Positions 24,656 to 33,030 are shown, counted from the first letter of the stretch. The stretch is DNA of 64,000 bases from Micromonospora sp. WMMD812 (GCF_027497215.1 NZ_CP114904.1:2688001-2752000); one strand, 5' to 3'. Translations and numbers: made by a program. Notes: generated from the letters alone by a model not told the origin.

Positions 24656-25057
24656 GTGCAGACCGTTGTCGTTCTCATGGCATTGAGGTTGGCGCGCACG
24701 TTCCTGGAACGCGAGTTACCGGCTGGGGCGGTGCGCGTCATCCCCGATCCAGCCGTCAAGCGGCACCGCGACCAGCACCTGGCCGAGCGGGTCGGGCGGA
24801 TCCTCGCGGACGGCCGAGACGTGGTCGTCGACGCCCCGTCCCGAACCACCCGACGGGCGGTCATGACTGCCGCAGCCGGCCACCGCGCGCGTTTGATCGG
24901 ATACTGGGCGCGGCCGCCGAAGCTGGGCATGCCCTGGATCCTCGAGTACGAGCCGGAGTACAGCCAGCTGAGCCGGCGCCCGCGCAAGGCGGACGGGTTC
25001 GACGCGCTCTTCGAGATCGTGGACCCGGAACAGGAGTACCGCCTCAGAGAGCTGTGA
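24656..25057 (+). CDS. polynucleotide-kinase-like ATPase homologue lacking the P-loop
   Basis: 133 aa. The body matches small AAA/Pnk-type kinases: GRILADGRDVVVDAPSRTTRRAVMTAAAGHRARLIGYW is the usual 'VVVDNTN' to 'GYW' core, and KADGFDALFEIVDPE the usual end. Where these proteins have the Walker A loop after the first strand (VVVLMAL), the sequence goes straight into a helix, so the GxxGxGKS residues are absent. It is therefore either an inactive pseudo-kinase or a decayed gene. GTG start. Confidence 0.55.
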   Translation: MQTVVVLMALRLARTFLERELPAGAVRVIPDPAVKRHRDQHLAERVGRILADGRDVVVDAPSRTTRRAVMTAAAGHRARLIGYWARPPKLGMPWILEYEPEYSQLSRRPRKADGFDALFEIVDPEQEYRLREL

Positions 25058-25114
25058 GGCCACCCGACGCCGCCCGGTGATTGCTCGCCCGATTACCGCT
25101 GCCGGGTGGCCCGG

Positions 25115-26023
25115 TCACACCGACGGAATGTAGCACCCAGCCGCGAGTAGATCACACGCCGCCGGGGTCCGTTCCGCGTCAGCGGTGGTGCGGGTTGAAC
25201 CGGCGGGTCCACGCCCGGCCGCCTCGGCAAGCAGCTCCCGCAGTCCTTCGGCGAGGCCGGCGCTGCCGGTGACCGGCTGGGCGAACGGCAACCGGACATC
25301 GGTGTGCCCGTCGGACGCCTCCGCGCGGAGCACGATGCCGTCGGCGTCGACAGCGACCGGTATGACCCGCGCCGACGTGGCGGTCAACGCCGGGTCGACC
25401 AGTGCCGCGAGCCGGTCGAGGACGTCGCAGTGGTGCTGGGTGAGGTGTTGCAGGTGCACGGCTTCGACGGCGGCGAGCGGGTCCGGGAGCGCGGCACGGT
25501 AGGCGGCGATACTCGTCGTGGCTTCACCGGCACCCTGAGTGACGCAGACCTCGACCGGGTCGACCGCCCACAGCGCGACGGGGGGCAGGTCGAGCAACGC
25601 CATGAGGGTGTCGCCGTCGCACGAGTCCAGGCTGACCGGGTCGAACCGGCGCACGGTACCCAGCATCCGCACCTTGGCCCGCACACGGGACCGCACGGCG
25701 ACCGGGACGAGTTGCGTCACGTCGAGCCGCACCGCGCCCGGGCGGCCACGCGCGGCGACCAGCAGGCCGCCGAGTCGGGTCATCGCGTCAACCGCGAGGA
25801 CAACAGAGCCGTCGGGCAGGGCGACGTGCGAATCGACGAGGTCGACGGCGGTGTCGCCGAGCCCCAGCCGCAGGGACGGAGCGGCGGACAGGGCCGAGCG
25901 TGCCGTCACGGCGTCCGCCTGAGCACGCGCGGCGGGCGCTTCCGCCCCTGACACCTCCGCTGCGACGGTGATGTCAGCGGCCTGCGCCAGCTCCGCCGGC
26001 CGCCCGGCTGAATGGAGCGCCAT
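25115..26023 (-). CDS. DUF2470 domain protein, iron-regulated
   Basis: 302 aa. The C-terminal part (about residues 165-260) has the DUF2470 pattern, with LQHLTQHHCDVLDRLAALV and a beta-rich tail, the domain also found beside haem-utilisation and haem-oxygenase-like proteins. The N-terminal part is unassigned. A perfect DmdR/IdeR-type iron box lies 56 bp before the ATG, so expression should rise under iron limitation. Confidence 0.78.
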   Translation of the reverse strand: MALHSAGRPAELAQAADITVAAEVSGAEAPAARAQADAVTARSALSAAPSLRLGLGDTAVDLVDSHVALPDGSVVLAVDAMTRLGGLLVAARGRPGAVRLDVTQLVPVAVRSRVRAKVRMLGTVRRFDPVSLDSCDGDTLMALLDLPPVALWAVDPVEVCVTQGAGEATTSIAAYRAALPDPLAAVEAVHLQHLTQHHCDVLDRLAALVDPALTATSARVIPVAVDADGIVLRAEASDGHTDVRLPFAQPVTGSAGLAEGLRELLAEAAGRGPAGSTRTTADAERTPAACDLLAAGCYIPSV

Positions 26024-26078
26024 GTGGATCCCCCCGGCCTGATAGTGCAGGTCAACTCGGCCTAGGGACCTGACTGTA

Positions 26079-26097
26079 GTAGGTAAGGCTTACCTAC
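26079..26097. promoter_or_regulatory. iron box (IdeR/DmdR operator), perfect palindrome
   Basis: GTAGGTAAGGCTTACCTAC is a fully symmetric 19-bp site matching the TTAGGTTAGGCTAACCTAA pattern bound by Fe(II)-DmdR1/IdeR. It is positioned to repress the DUF2470 gene (start 26023). Confidence 0.8.
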
Positions 26098-26189
26098 CAC
26101 AACGTGACCTCCGACCCTGCTGCCTTCGTCAGGGCGGGAGGTCACGTCGGTACGCGCCGCGTTCCGGGTGGATCAGCGCCTCGCGGGCG

Positions 26190-26486
26190 TCAGGCGGGCT
26201 GGTAGGTGAGGCAGTCGCTGGCGGTGGCGCCGGGGCCGACGGTGATGGATTCGGCCGTGCAGGCAAGGTTGGTGTTGTAGACACACTCGGAACGCGCGCA
26301 CGCGCCCACCGAGCCGGTCACCTCGGCGATTCCGCCGCTCACCGAAGACTCGACGAACGTGGCGCAGGACGCGGCATCACCCGTCGAGGCAACGGTGATC
26401 GCCGGAGCATGGCAGCCCTTGTCGTTGAAACTGCACGCCGTGGCGGCACATTCACGCACCGGGGGCGACTGGAGCAGGGTTTTCAT
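26190..26486 (-). CDS. DUF1540 double-repeat small cysteine-rich protein
   Basis: 98 aa with two DUF1540 repeats, RECAATACSFNDKGCHAPAITV and GACARSECVYNTNLACTAESITV, each with the CxxxxCxxNxxxxCxxxxI spacing; a further Cys pair (ASCATF, SDCLTY) lies after each. Probably a small metal-binding protein of unknown role. The ATG at 26486 was chosen for its GGAGGG site and the MKTLLQSP beginning normal for the family. Iron boxes lie about 200 bp upstream. Confidence 0.77.
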   Translation of the reverse strand: MKTLLQSPPVRECAATACSFNDKGCHAPAITVASTGDAASCATFVESSVSGGIAEVTGSVGACARSECVYNTNLACTAESITVGPGATASDCLTYQPA

Positions 26487-26794
26487 GGTGCCCTCCACAC
26501 TCTCGAGGCCGGTAGCGCAGAGGAGCGCGCCCGGCCCGGCGTACTCGTATGTCAGTCCGTAATTGCCGCTGAGCGGAAGGAGCAAACCGTCACCGGCGAG
26601 CATCCTCCAATTCATTTCGACCAACGCACTCTAGCAGCGAAACGTCGCCAGGGCAGCCTTTCCCTCATTTCCTGCCGCGCGTTGCGAGGAATGAAAGTAA
26701 GCCTTACCTTCGTTAGGTCAGTCTTGCTTTACCTCGCCACAATCGGTGCGCAGCGGATCTCACCAATCGGAGAGAAAAGCGAAAGTCGCAGTTC
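26487..26794. other. 308-bp divergent regulatory region with iron boxes
   Basis: No gene is called here. It lies between the minus-strand DUF1540 gene and the plus-strand unknown gene and holds the iron boxes at 26693-26731. An open frame continues leftward-upstream to 26624 but lacks coding features. Confidence 0.5.
26693..26731. promoter_or_regulatory. tandem iron boxes, one good and one degenerate
   Basis: GAAAGTAAGCCTTACCTTC (26693-26711) is a near-perfect 19-bp iron box. TTAGGTCAGTCTTGCTTTA starting at 26713 matches the consensus at 13 of 19 positions. Fe(II)-DmdR/IdeR binding here would control the divergent DUF1540 and unknown genes. Confidence 0.65.
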
Positions 26795-27280
26795 TTGCCG
26801 GCGGATTCAGCCACCCATTCCACTCCGACCGTCACCGCCGACGGCGAGTGGGGCCTGTCCGGTCCGCTGGGGATCGTCGGGGGCAGCGTCGTGGTCCCCA
26901 CCTTCACGGTCGTCAAGAGCATCGTCAACAGCATCGCCGGGATCTCTCTCGCGCCGTCGGGAATCGTGTTCGCGATCGAGTCGAAGTTCCAGTTCGGCAT
27001 CGGTGTCCCGACGGCGTTCGCCGGGCCGTACATCAAGCTCAACGCGGATGTCGGGATCACCAACGGATCGGCGCTCTCGGCCGTCATACCCCGCTGCGTC
27101 GGCGCCACGCTCGACGGCAAGATCGCCGGGGTCGGGCTGTCCGTGTCCTCGAAGGCGGCGGCCGTCCTGAAGAAGGTTCTGGGGCCCAAAACGAAGATCA
27201 CCGCGGACCTCGAGCAACAGAAGTCCTTCGTCAAGAAGTCACAGACCATCCCTGAGAACATCACCTGCACCGGCAGCTGA
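26795..27280 (+). CDS. unknown protein, probably iron-regulated
   Basis: 161 codons with strong third-position GC and no recognised family. It is rich in Gly, Ser and Val with alternating hydrophobic residues (IVGGSVVVPTFTVV, GIGVPTAFAGPYIKLNADVGI), which suggests beta structure. Two Cys (IPRC and ITCTGS) could form a disulfide. The only start in frame is a TTG at 26795, without an obvious signal peptide. Iron boxes lie 60-100 bp upstream; the DUF3558 lipoprotein gene follows 10 bp later. Confidence 0.55.
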   Translation: MPADSATHSTPTVTADGEWGLSGPLGIVGGSVVVPTFTVVKSIVNSIAGISLAPSGIVFAIESKFQFGIGVPTAFAGPYIKLNADVGITNGSALSAVIPRCVGATLDGKIAGVGLSVSSKAAAVLKKVLGPKTKITADLEQQKSFVKKSQTIPENITCTGS

Positions 27281-27290
27281 GGAGACCTCC

Positions 27291-27818
27291 GTGACCACCA
27301 CCTCCAGGGCCCTGCTCGTCACGGCCCTCTTCGCGACCGCGACGCTGCCCGGCTGCGGCACGTCGAACGCGCCGGCGGCCCAGGCCGGCCCGCAGGATCC
27401 GGCGCCGACGCAGCCGGCGGCGACCGCCGCCGCCACCACGGAACCGCCGGCGAAGACGATCAACCCGTGCGAGCTCGTGTCCAAGCCGGAGGCGGAGAAG
27501 CTCGCCGGAACTCCGCTCGACGACGGGCAGTTGGTCAAGGAGACCTGCACCTACACCGGCCCGGTGACCGGACCCACGGCGCAGGTGGAGATCTTCGTCG
27601 GCGACGGGGCCAAGAAGTTCCTCGACATCGACCGCGAACTCAAGCATGAGTTCACCACGCTGCAAGGTGTCGGCGAGGAGGCGTACCTGGAGGACGGCGC
27701 CGCGTTCATCCGCAAGGGCACGGTCTGGGTCTCGCTGCGTCTCGTCCGGCTCAACGACCCGGCGGAGAACCGCAAACCGCTGACCGACCTCGCCACCACG
27801 ATCGCAACCCGGCTGTAG
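27291..27818 (+). CDS. DUF3558-type lipoprotein
   Basis: 175 aa. A signal peptide ends in the lipobox LPGC (Cys at about residue 22), followed by a Pro/Ala/Thr-rich linker and a DUF3558 domain (INPCELVSKPEAEKLAGTPLDDGQ ... CTYTGP, two Cys likely paired). The mature protein is anchored outside the membrane. GTG start with GAGGAGACC site, 10 bp after the unknown gene, so it probably shares iron control. Function unknown. Confidence 0.82.
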   Translation: MTTTSRALLVTALFATATLPGCGTSNAPAAQAGPQDPAPTQPAATAAATTEPPAKTINPCELVSKPEAEKLAGTPLDDGQLVKETCTYTGPVTGPTAQVEIFVGDGAKKFLDIDRELKHEFTTLQGVGEEAYLEDGAAFIRKGTVWVSLRLVRLNDPAENRKPLTDLATTIATRL

Positions 27819-27849
27819 GCCTTGCCGAAGCCACCAGACGTGGACCGCA

Positions 27850-27866
27850 CCGGGATGCCTTCCCGG
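27850..27866. terminator. short hairpin between converging genes
   Basis: CCGGGA (27850-27855) pairs with TCCCGG (27861-27866) across 5 nt in the 56-bp gap between the converging lipoprotein and LLM genes. A plausible bidirectional terminator without a U tract. Confidence 0.3.
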
Positions 27867-27874
27867 CACGGTCG

Positions 27875-28900
27875 TCAGGTGACCAGCTCCGCGATCTGGC
27901 GCAGCTGCTGCGGACCGCCTTGGACCAGCAGGGTGGTGACCACGCTCTCGCGCCACCGCTGCAGCTCGTCCTTGATCTTCGCGGCCGGCCCGATCAGTGC
28001 GATGTCCTCCACCAGCGCGGTCGGCACGGCGGCGATGGCCTCCCGCTTGTTGCCCGCCAGGTACGCCTCGGTGATGACGTCGCACTCCCGCTCGTATCCG
28101 AGGCGGGCGATGACGTCCCGGTGGAAGTTGGCCGACTTGGCACCCATGCCGCCGACGTACAGCGCGACGAACGGCCGGATCTGGTCGGCCGCCCGCTCCA
28201 CATCGTCGTCGATGACGATCGGCACGGTCGCGGCGACCTCGAACGCGTCTGGACTACGGCGGGCGCCCGGTCGTGCGAAGCCTTCGGCCAGCGCGGCGCG
28301 GTAGAAGTCGTCCGCCTTCGGGGAGAAGAACAACGGAAGCCAGCCGTCGGCGATCTCGGCGGCCAGCGCCACGTTCTTCGGCCCCTCGGCGGCGAGGAAG
28401 ATCGGGATGTCGGCGCGCAGCGGGTGGACGGTGGACTTGAGCGGCTTGCCGAGGCCGGTGCCGCCGCGCTGCGGCAGCTGGTAGAACGCGCCGTCGTACT
28501 CGACGGGGCCGGTGCGGGCGAGGACGGCGCGGATGATGTCGATGTACTCCCGGGTGCGGGCCAGCGGCCGCGGGTACGGCTGGCCGTACCACCCCTCCAC
28601 GACCTGCGGACCGGAGGCGCCGAGCCCGAGGACGAACCGGCCGCCGGACAGGTGGTCGAGGGTGAGCGCCGCCATCGCGGCGGCGGTCGGCGTACGGGCC
28701 GACATCTGCATGATGTTGGTGCCCAGCCGCACCCGGGAGGTGCCGGCGCCCCACCAGGCGAGCGGGGTCAAACAGTCCGACCCGTACGCCTCGGCGGCCC
28801 AGACCGAGTCGAAGCCGAGGCGGTCCGCCTCCGCGATGGCCTCCGTCACGCCGGCAGGGGGGCCGGATGACCAGTAGCCGGTCGTGTACCCGAGCTTCAT
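27875..28900 (-). CDS. LLM class F420-dependent oxidoreductase
   Basis: 341 aa TIM-barrel luciferase-like oxidoreductase. It begins KLGYTTGYWSSGPPAGVTEAI and has FDSVWAAEAYGSD, LGTNIMQMSARTPTAAAMAALTLDHLSGGRFVLGLGASGPQVVEG and IPIFLAAEGPKNVALAAEIADGWLP. This pattern is that of actinobacterial F420-dependent LLM enzymes rather than FMN-dependent ones. The substrate is unknown. It is transcribed with the SnoaL-like gene 16 bp upstream. Confidence 0.88.
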   Translation of the reverse strand: MKLGYTTGYWSSGPPAGVTEAIAEADRLGFDSVWAAEAYGSDCLTPLAWWGAGTSRVRLGTNIMQMSARTPTAAAMAALTLDHLSGGRFVLGLGASGPQVVEGWYGQPYPRPLARTREYIDIIRAVLARTGPVEYDGAFYQLPQRGGTGLGKPLKSTVHPLRADIPIFLAAEGPKNVALAAEIADGWLPLFFSPKADDFYRAALAEGFARPGARRSPDAFEVAATVPIVIDDDVERAADQIRPFVALYVGGMGAKSANFHRDVIARLGYERECDVITEAYLAGNKREAIAAVPTALVEDIALIGPAAKIKDELQRWRESVVTTLLVQGGPQQLRQIAELVT

Positions 28901-28916
28901 TTCGCGTCCTCCGGGA

Positions 28917-29333
28917 TCACAGGGAGATCTGGTCGGCGGCGAGGCCGGCGAGGACCGCCTCGCTGAGCGTGGTGAGGGCGGACAGGGGACGGACCATGAC
29001 CGTGAACTCCTCGATCAAGCCGTCGTCGCCGAGCTGGAGCAGGTCGATGCCGTGGATCTGCTTGCCACGCACGGTCGCGCGGAAGATCAGGATGTGCGAG
29101 CCGGCCGGGCGGCCCGCCGTGCCGATTTCGGCCTCGCCGGCCAACTGCCCGACGTAGCGGAAGTCCTCGAAGGTGCGCAGGAGCACGCCGAGGAGCCCGC
29201 GAATCGCCTGCGCCCCCTCGATCGGGGTGAACTTCACCGGGCTGAAGAAACGCACGTCGGGGCTGAACAGCCCGTCGAACGCGTCCAGGTCTCGGGACTC
29301 GACGGCGACACGGAACCGCTCGACGGTCGTCAC
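28917..29333 (-). CDS. SnoaL/NTF2-like protein
   Basis: 138 aa cone-shaped fold typical of SnoaL/ketosteroid-isomerase-like proteins: VERFRVAVESRDLDAFDGLFSPDVRFFSPV at the start, then IEGAQAIRGLLGVLLRTFEDFRYV and a closing LIEEFTVMVRPLSAL strand pair. It could be a small isomerase or binding protein acting with the LLM enzyme. GTG start with an AGGAGG site. Divergent from padR. Confidence 0.82.
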   Translation of the reverse strand: MTTVERFRVAVESRDLDAFDGLFSPDVRFFSPVKFTPIEGAQAIRGLLGVLLRTFEDFRYVGQLAGEAEIGTAGRPAGSHILIFRATVRGKQIHGIDLLQLGDDGLIEEFTVMVRPLSALTTLSEAVLAGLAADQISL

Positions 29334-29340
29334 GGCTGCC

Positions 29341-29380
29341 TCCTATAGTCAACGATAGGAGTAGTCATATCACTGACTAT
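29341..29380. promoter_or_regulatory. nested inverted repeats, candidate PadR operator
   Basis: TCCTAT (29341-29346) mirrors ATAGGA (29355-29360), and ATAGTCA (29345-29351) mirrors TGACTAT (29374-29380). Both lie in the divergent gap between the SnoaL-LLM operon and the PadR gene; the first overlaps the SnoaL ribosome site. Confidence 0.5.
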
Positions 29381-29407
29381 GCGACGACGGAAGCGGGAGG
29401 TTGGGCG

Positions 29408-29971
29408 ATGGCGCTGCGCCACGCGGTGTTGGCGGCGCTGCTCGACGGCGAGTACAGCGGGTACCAGCTGGCCAAGGTCTTCGACGTGTCACTGGCGAAC
29501 TTCTGGTACGCGGTGCCTCAGCAGCTCTACGCCGAGCTGGCCAAGCTGGAGCGAGAGGGGCTGATCGTCGGCCGCCAGGTCATCCAGCGGGAGCGGCCCA
29601 ACAAGCGACTGTTCACGGTCACCGACGCCGGCCTCGCGGAGCTGGCCGCGTTCACCGCGACGCCGTCGAAGCCATCGTCCATCCGGGAAGACCTGCTCGT
29701 CATGGTCCAGGCCGTCGACATGCTGGACCCGTCGCCGGTCATCGTCCAGCTCGAGGAGCGCGCGGTCGCGGCGCGGGCGAAGGTGGAGATCTTCGATCGG
29801 ATGCTGCAGCGGCTGCGTGGCGAGCGGGACGAGGAGACGTTCCTGCGCGAGGGCGACCGGATCGGGCCGTACCTGACGTGTCTGCGCGGCCGTCGGTTCG
29901 AGCAGGAGAACCGCGAGTGGTGTGAACAGGCGGCGGCGCTGTTGCGCGCCCGGGCGCCGCTGCCCCGCTGA
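29408..29971 (+). CDS. PadR family transcriptional regulator
   Basis: 187 aa. N-terminal winged helix (LRHAVLAALLDGEYSGYQLAKVFDVSLANFWYAVPQQLYAELAKLEREGLIV, about residues 3-54) followed by the Vir_C-like helical dimerisation domain. PadR proteins are ligand-sensing repressors; the divergent LLM/SnoaL operon with paired palindromes is the obvious target. Confidence 0.87.
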   Translation: MALRHAVLAALLDGEYSGYQLAKVFDVSLANFWYAVPQQLYAELAKLEREGLIVGRQVIQRERPNKRLFTVTDAGLAELAAFTATPSKPSSIREDLLVMVQAVDMLDPSPVIVQLEERAVAARAKVEIFDRMLQRLRGERDEETFLREGDRIGPYLTCLRGRRFEQENREWCEQAAALLRARAPLPR

Positions 29972-30030
29972 CCGGCGGGCGGGGACATCGCCGGGCCACC
30001 GGGCACGTCACCGCCCGCGTGAAGGCGCGG

Positions 30031-30384
30031 TCAGGCGGGCTGCCACAGCTCGATTCGATTGCCCTCGGGATCGGTGACCCAGCCGAATCGACCGACACCC
30101 TCCATGTCCTGTGTCTCGTCGGCCACGTCCGCTCCCTTGGCGCGCAGTTGTGCCAGCATCGCGTCCAGGTCGCGGACCCGGAAGTTGAGCATGGTCTGCT
30201 GGGCGCGGGACCCGAAGTAGTCGGTCTCGGACTCGAACGTCGCGAACACCGTCGGCCCCGCCTCCTGACGCCACAGGCCGTGCTCGTCGGCGTCCAGGCC
30301 CAGGCAATCGCGATACCAGGCGACCAGGGCCACCGGGTCGGCGGCCCGCAGGAAGTAGCCGCCGATTCCACGCACACGTTCCAT
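30031..30384 (-). CDS. VOC family protein
   Basis: 117 aa. RGIGGYFLRAADPVALVAWYRDCLGLDAD opens the first module and FGWVTDPEGNRIELWQP closes the second, a normal glyoxalase/dioxygenase superfamily layout. The Glu in NRIELW is the usual metal ligand position. Function unassigned. The ATG at 30384 was chosen; the frame stays open upstream only through a gene remnant region. Confidence 0.82.
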   Translation of the reverse strand: MERVRGIGGYFLRAADPVALVAWYRDCLGLDADEHGLWRQEAGPTVFATFESETDYFGSRAQQTMLNFRVRDLDAMLAQLRAKGADVADETQDMEGVGRFGWVTDPEGNRIELWQPA

Positions 30385-30440
30385 GTCGCCATCCTGCCAG
30401 GACGGCGATCGGGCGGGCGGTGACACCGCCCGCCGGGCCA

Positions 30441-30596
30441 GGACAGCACGCGGTACGTCACGTGCGTGACCGACGTCGCGGCCCGCGACTTCACCTGCTC
30501 GAGCTTGAGTGGCGGGTCGCCCTCGATCAGCCGTGTGCCGGCGCCGAGCGTGAGCGGCACGATGTGCGGCCGCAGCTCGTCGATCAGCCGGCGGCG
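30441..30596 (-). pseudogene. C-terminal fragment of a dihydrofolate-reductase/RibD-C family gene
   Basis: About 50 codons reading LIDELRPHIVPLTLGAGTRL ... HVTYRVLS match the end of a dihydrofolate-reductase-like (RibD C-terminal) protein; the N-terminal three quarters are absent. No start codon fits, so this is a remnant. A full-length relative is at 38432-39007. Confidence 0.6.
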
Positions 30597-30704
30597 AGAT
30601 ACTGGTCAAGCGTCACTGAAACAGAACAGCATGATGTCCACTGCCGATCCAGCACCGAACACGGGTCGATCCCGCCGGCCGGCGACGACGGCTGGGTAGG
30701 ACCG

Positions 30705-30750
30705 GGCCGCGCGGGCCCCTCTTGATCACATTCGAGGAGCCCGCGCGGCC
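30705..30750. terminator. strong hairpin, likely terminator of the epoxide-hydrolase-like gene
   Basis: GGCCGCGCGGGC (30705-30716) pairs perfectly with GCCCGCGCGGCC (30739-30750), with CCTC/GAGG extending the stem inward. It lies about 50 bp past the minus-strand hydrolase stop. It lacks a U tract, as is common in actinobacteria. Confidence 0.6.
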
Positions 30751-30798
30751 GTGTCCAGGTCACGAACCCCGCCGACGATCAACTGTCGCCGAGAGTCG

Positions 30799-31869
30799 TC
30801 ACCGACGTTCGCGGTACGGGGCCAGGAACGCGGTCAGTGCCGTCAGCATCTCCTCGGGGGCCTCTTCGGCGACCCAGTGACCGCAGTCGGGGATGACCAG
30901 GGTCTGTACGTCGTCCGCGACCCGCTCCATCGTGGTCCCCGCCCCATCGGCGATGCTTGCCGCTCCGCCGACCGCCAGCACGGGGATGGTCAGTCGGCCG
31001 GCCTTCTGGCGCTCCACGTTCTGCGCCAGTGTGGTGTCGAGTGCGCGGTAGAGGTTGAAGCTGCCGCGGAGCGCGTCGCGGTGGGAGGCAAGGAGGCGGA
31101 TGTAGTACCTGACGGCGTGGTCGGGCAGCTTCTTCTTGGCGTTGATCTCGAACTCGTACCCGAAGAAGATGTCCTCCCGTCCCCTGACGAGCAGCTCGTT
31201 CACCTCGGTGAGCCGGTTGAAGCCGATGTGCCACACCCGGTCGTTGAGCCACGCGGGGCTGCCGAACACCGGCGGTGAGTCACTCACGCCCGGGAGGGGA
31301 GCCTCGGCGACGACGAAGCGGTCGACCCGCTGCGGGTGATCCGCGGCCAGGGCGTACGCGATGGGCATTCCGGTGTCGTGGCCGACCACGGCGAACCGCT
31401 GGTGGCCGAGCGCGTCCATCAGCGCGACCAGGTCGTTGGCGAGGGTCGCGCTGTCGTACCCGTCCTGCGGCTTGTCGGTCAGACCGATGCCGCGCTGGTC
31501 GACCGCGATGACGGTGAAGTCCTTGGCCAGCGCGGGCATCAGCAGGCGCCAGGCGTACCAGGTCTCGGGCCAGCCGTGCACCAGCAGCAGCGGCGGCCCG
31601 TCGCCTCCGATGACCACGTGCTGGCGCAGGCCGTTGGCGTGGACGAACCGGCTGGTGAAGGTCTTGGTGAATCCCGGCGGCAGGTGTGGCGCCTGCGAGA
31701 CGCCGCCGAGACCGGTGACGCCGCCGCCTGCCGGCCATCCGCGGCGGGGTTCTGCTTCGGCTGCCGAGGCGGAGAGCAGACCGAAGGATCCAGCGGTCGC
31801 TGCGCCTATCGCGGCGGCAGAGGTGGAGAGAAATTTCCGTCGAGAGTGCGGCGGAGACATTTCCGACAT
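30799..31869 (-). CDS. Tat-secreted alpha/beta hydrolase (epoxide-hydrolase-like)
   Basis: 356 aa. A twin-arginine signal (SRRKFLSTSAAAIGAATAG, about residues 9-27) directs export. The hydrolase fold has an oxyanion-region HGWPETWYAWR, the nucleophile elbow VVGHDTGM (Asp nucleophile, about residue 165) and the catalytic His in IPDCGHWVAEEAPEE. The Asp nucleophile and HGxP motif fit epoxide hydrolases or haloalkane-dehalogenase relatives. Stands alone. Confidence 0.87.
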   Translation of the reverse strand: MSEMSPPHSRRKFLSTSAAAIGAATAGSFGLLSASAAEAEPRRGWPAGGGVTGLGGVSQAPHLPPGFTKTFTSRFVHANGLRQHVVIGGDGPPLLLVHGWPETWYAWRLLMPALAKDFTVIAVDQRGIGLTDKPQDGYDSATLANDLVALMDALGHQRFAVVGHDTGMPIAYALAADHPQRVDRFVVAEAPLPGVSDSPPVFGSPAWLNDRVWHIGFNRLTEVNELLVRGREDIFFGYEFEINAKKKLPDHAVRYYIRLLASHRDALRGSFNLYRALDTTLAQNVERQKAGRLTIPVLAVGGAASIADGAGTTMERVADDVQTLVIPDCGHWVAEEAPEEMLTALTAFLAPYRERR

Positions 31870-32081
31870 GGGGCCCTCCTTGGGTCTTACTACGTCTAGA
31901 TGGCGGAAGCCTGCTGGCGCCCGGGGTCGGCACCCTGCTCCCTCCGGCCGGGAAGGCTAGCTGAATCTAGTTTTGAAAGCTAGACCATTCGAAGTGCCGC
32001 TTGGCCGAGCGGCCCGTGAAGACCCCGTTCGCCTCAGAACGCCAGCACGCCCGTGACTACACGGGTCCGTGGGCCTCGACT

Positions 32082-32104
32082 CTGACTTGCAGTTTAGAAG
32101 TCAG
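32082..32104. promoter_or_regulatory. inverted repeat upstream of SDR gene
   Basis: CTGACTT (32082-32088) mirrors AAGTCAG (32098-32104) with 9 bp between, overlapping the likely promoter of the SDR gene. The HxlR regulator encoded downstream at 33031 is the best candidate to bind. Left of it, TCTAG/CTAGA (31966-31984) is a second small repeat near the hydrolase promoter. Confidence 0.4.
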
Positions 32105-32165
32105 GAGGTACTATTGGCGCCGCACAGGTCGGCGGACCTTCCTTGCCTGAACAGGAGAAGAAACA

Positions 32166-32861
32166 GTGCAGATCCGAGGCAGAGCGGCGTTGGTGACGGG
32201 CGCCAACCGGGGCATCGGCCGGGCCTTCGCCCGCGAGCTTGTCGAGCACGGCGCCGTGGTCTACGGCGCGGCACGCCGCCCCGAACTGATCACCGACGCC
32301 GGGGTGGTGCCGATCCGGCTGGACGTCACGGACCCGGCCACCATCGCCGAGGCGACCGAGACGATCGGGGACCTCTCGATCCTGGTCAACAACGCCGGAA
32401 CCGGATTCGCGGGATCGGTGCTCGCCGGGTCGCTGGAGAACGCCCGGCGCGAGATGGAGGTCAACTACTTCGGCACCTGGGCCGTCACCCAGGCGTTCGC
32501 GCCGACGCTGGCGCGCAACGGAGGCGGCGCGGTGATCAACATGCTGTCGGCCGCATCCTGGCTGGCCCTGCAGCAGGCGGCCGGCTACGCGGCGAGCAAG
32601 GCCGCGCAGTGGTCGCTGTCCAACGCGATGCGGTTGGCGCTGCGCGAGCAGGGGACCCACGTGCTGGGTGTGCATGTCGGGTATGTCGACACCGACCTGT
32701 CCGCCGGCGTCGACCTGCCCAAGATCAGCCCTGAGGAGGTCGCGCGGGCCGCGATCAAGGCAGTCGTCTCCGACGAGGAGGAAGTGCTCGTCGACGAGTT
32801 CAGCCGCCAGATCAAGTCCGCGCTGCCGAACGACATCGCCGAGCTGTACCTGGCGCGCTGA
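32166..32861 (+). CDS. short-chain dehydrogenase/reductase (SDR)
   Basis: 231 aa classical-type SDR: NAD(P)-binding TGANRGIGRAFA (about residues 11-22), NNAG at about 77, catalytic Ser (MLSAASW) and YAASK (Tyr/Lys, about residues 140-144). The substrate is unknown. GTG start, no obvious strong ribosome site. An HxlR regulator lies downstream on the same strand. Confidence 0.88.
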   Translation: MQIRGRAALVTGANRGIGRAFARELVEHGAVVYGAARRPELITDAGVVPIRLDVTDPATIAEATETIGDLSILVNNAGTGFAGSVLAGSLENARREMEVNYFGTWAVTQAFAPTLARNGGGAVINMLSAASWLALQQAAGYAASKAAQWSLSNAMRLALREQGTHVLGVHVGYVDTDLSAGVDLPKISPEEVARAAIKAVVSDEEEVLVDEFSRQIKSALPNDIAELYLAR

Positions 32862-33030
32862 CGGGGAGCAGGCCTGGCGTACCCGATCCAGCCAGGCCAG
32901 CAGCCGGCGAAGCACGGCCCGACCTGGAGGCGGCGACCGCGCTGGTTGCCGCAACCAGGGCTGGATTGCATAATGAAATACAAGCGACACTGTGGGTGCC
33001 CGCGGCCGCCGGCGACGTGAAGGAGGCTCC

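Noticed and set aside
26409..27170. 253-codon plus-strand frame
   Set aside because: Serine/arginine-rich shadow crossing the DUF1540 gene and the iron boxes; the frame starting at 26795 has proper codon bias.
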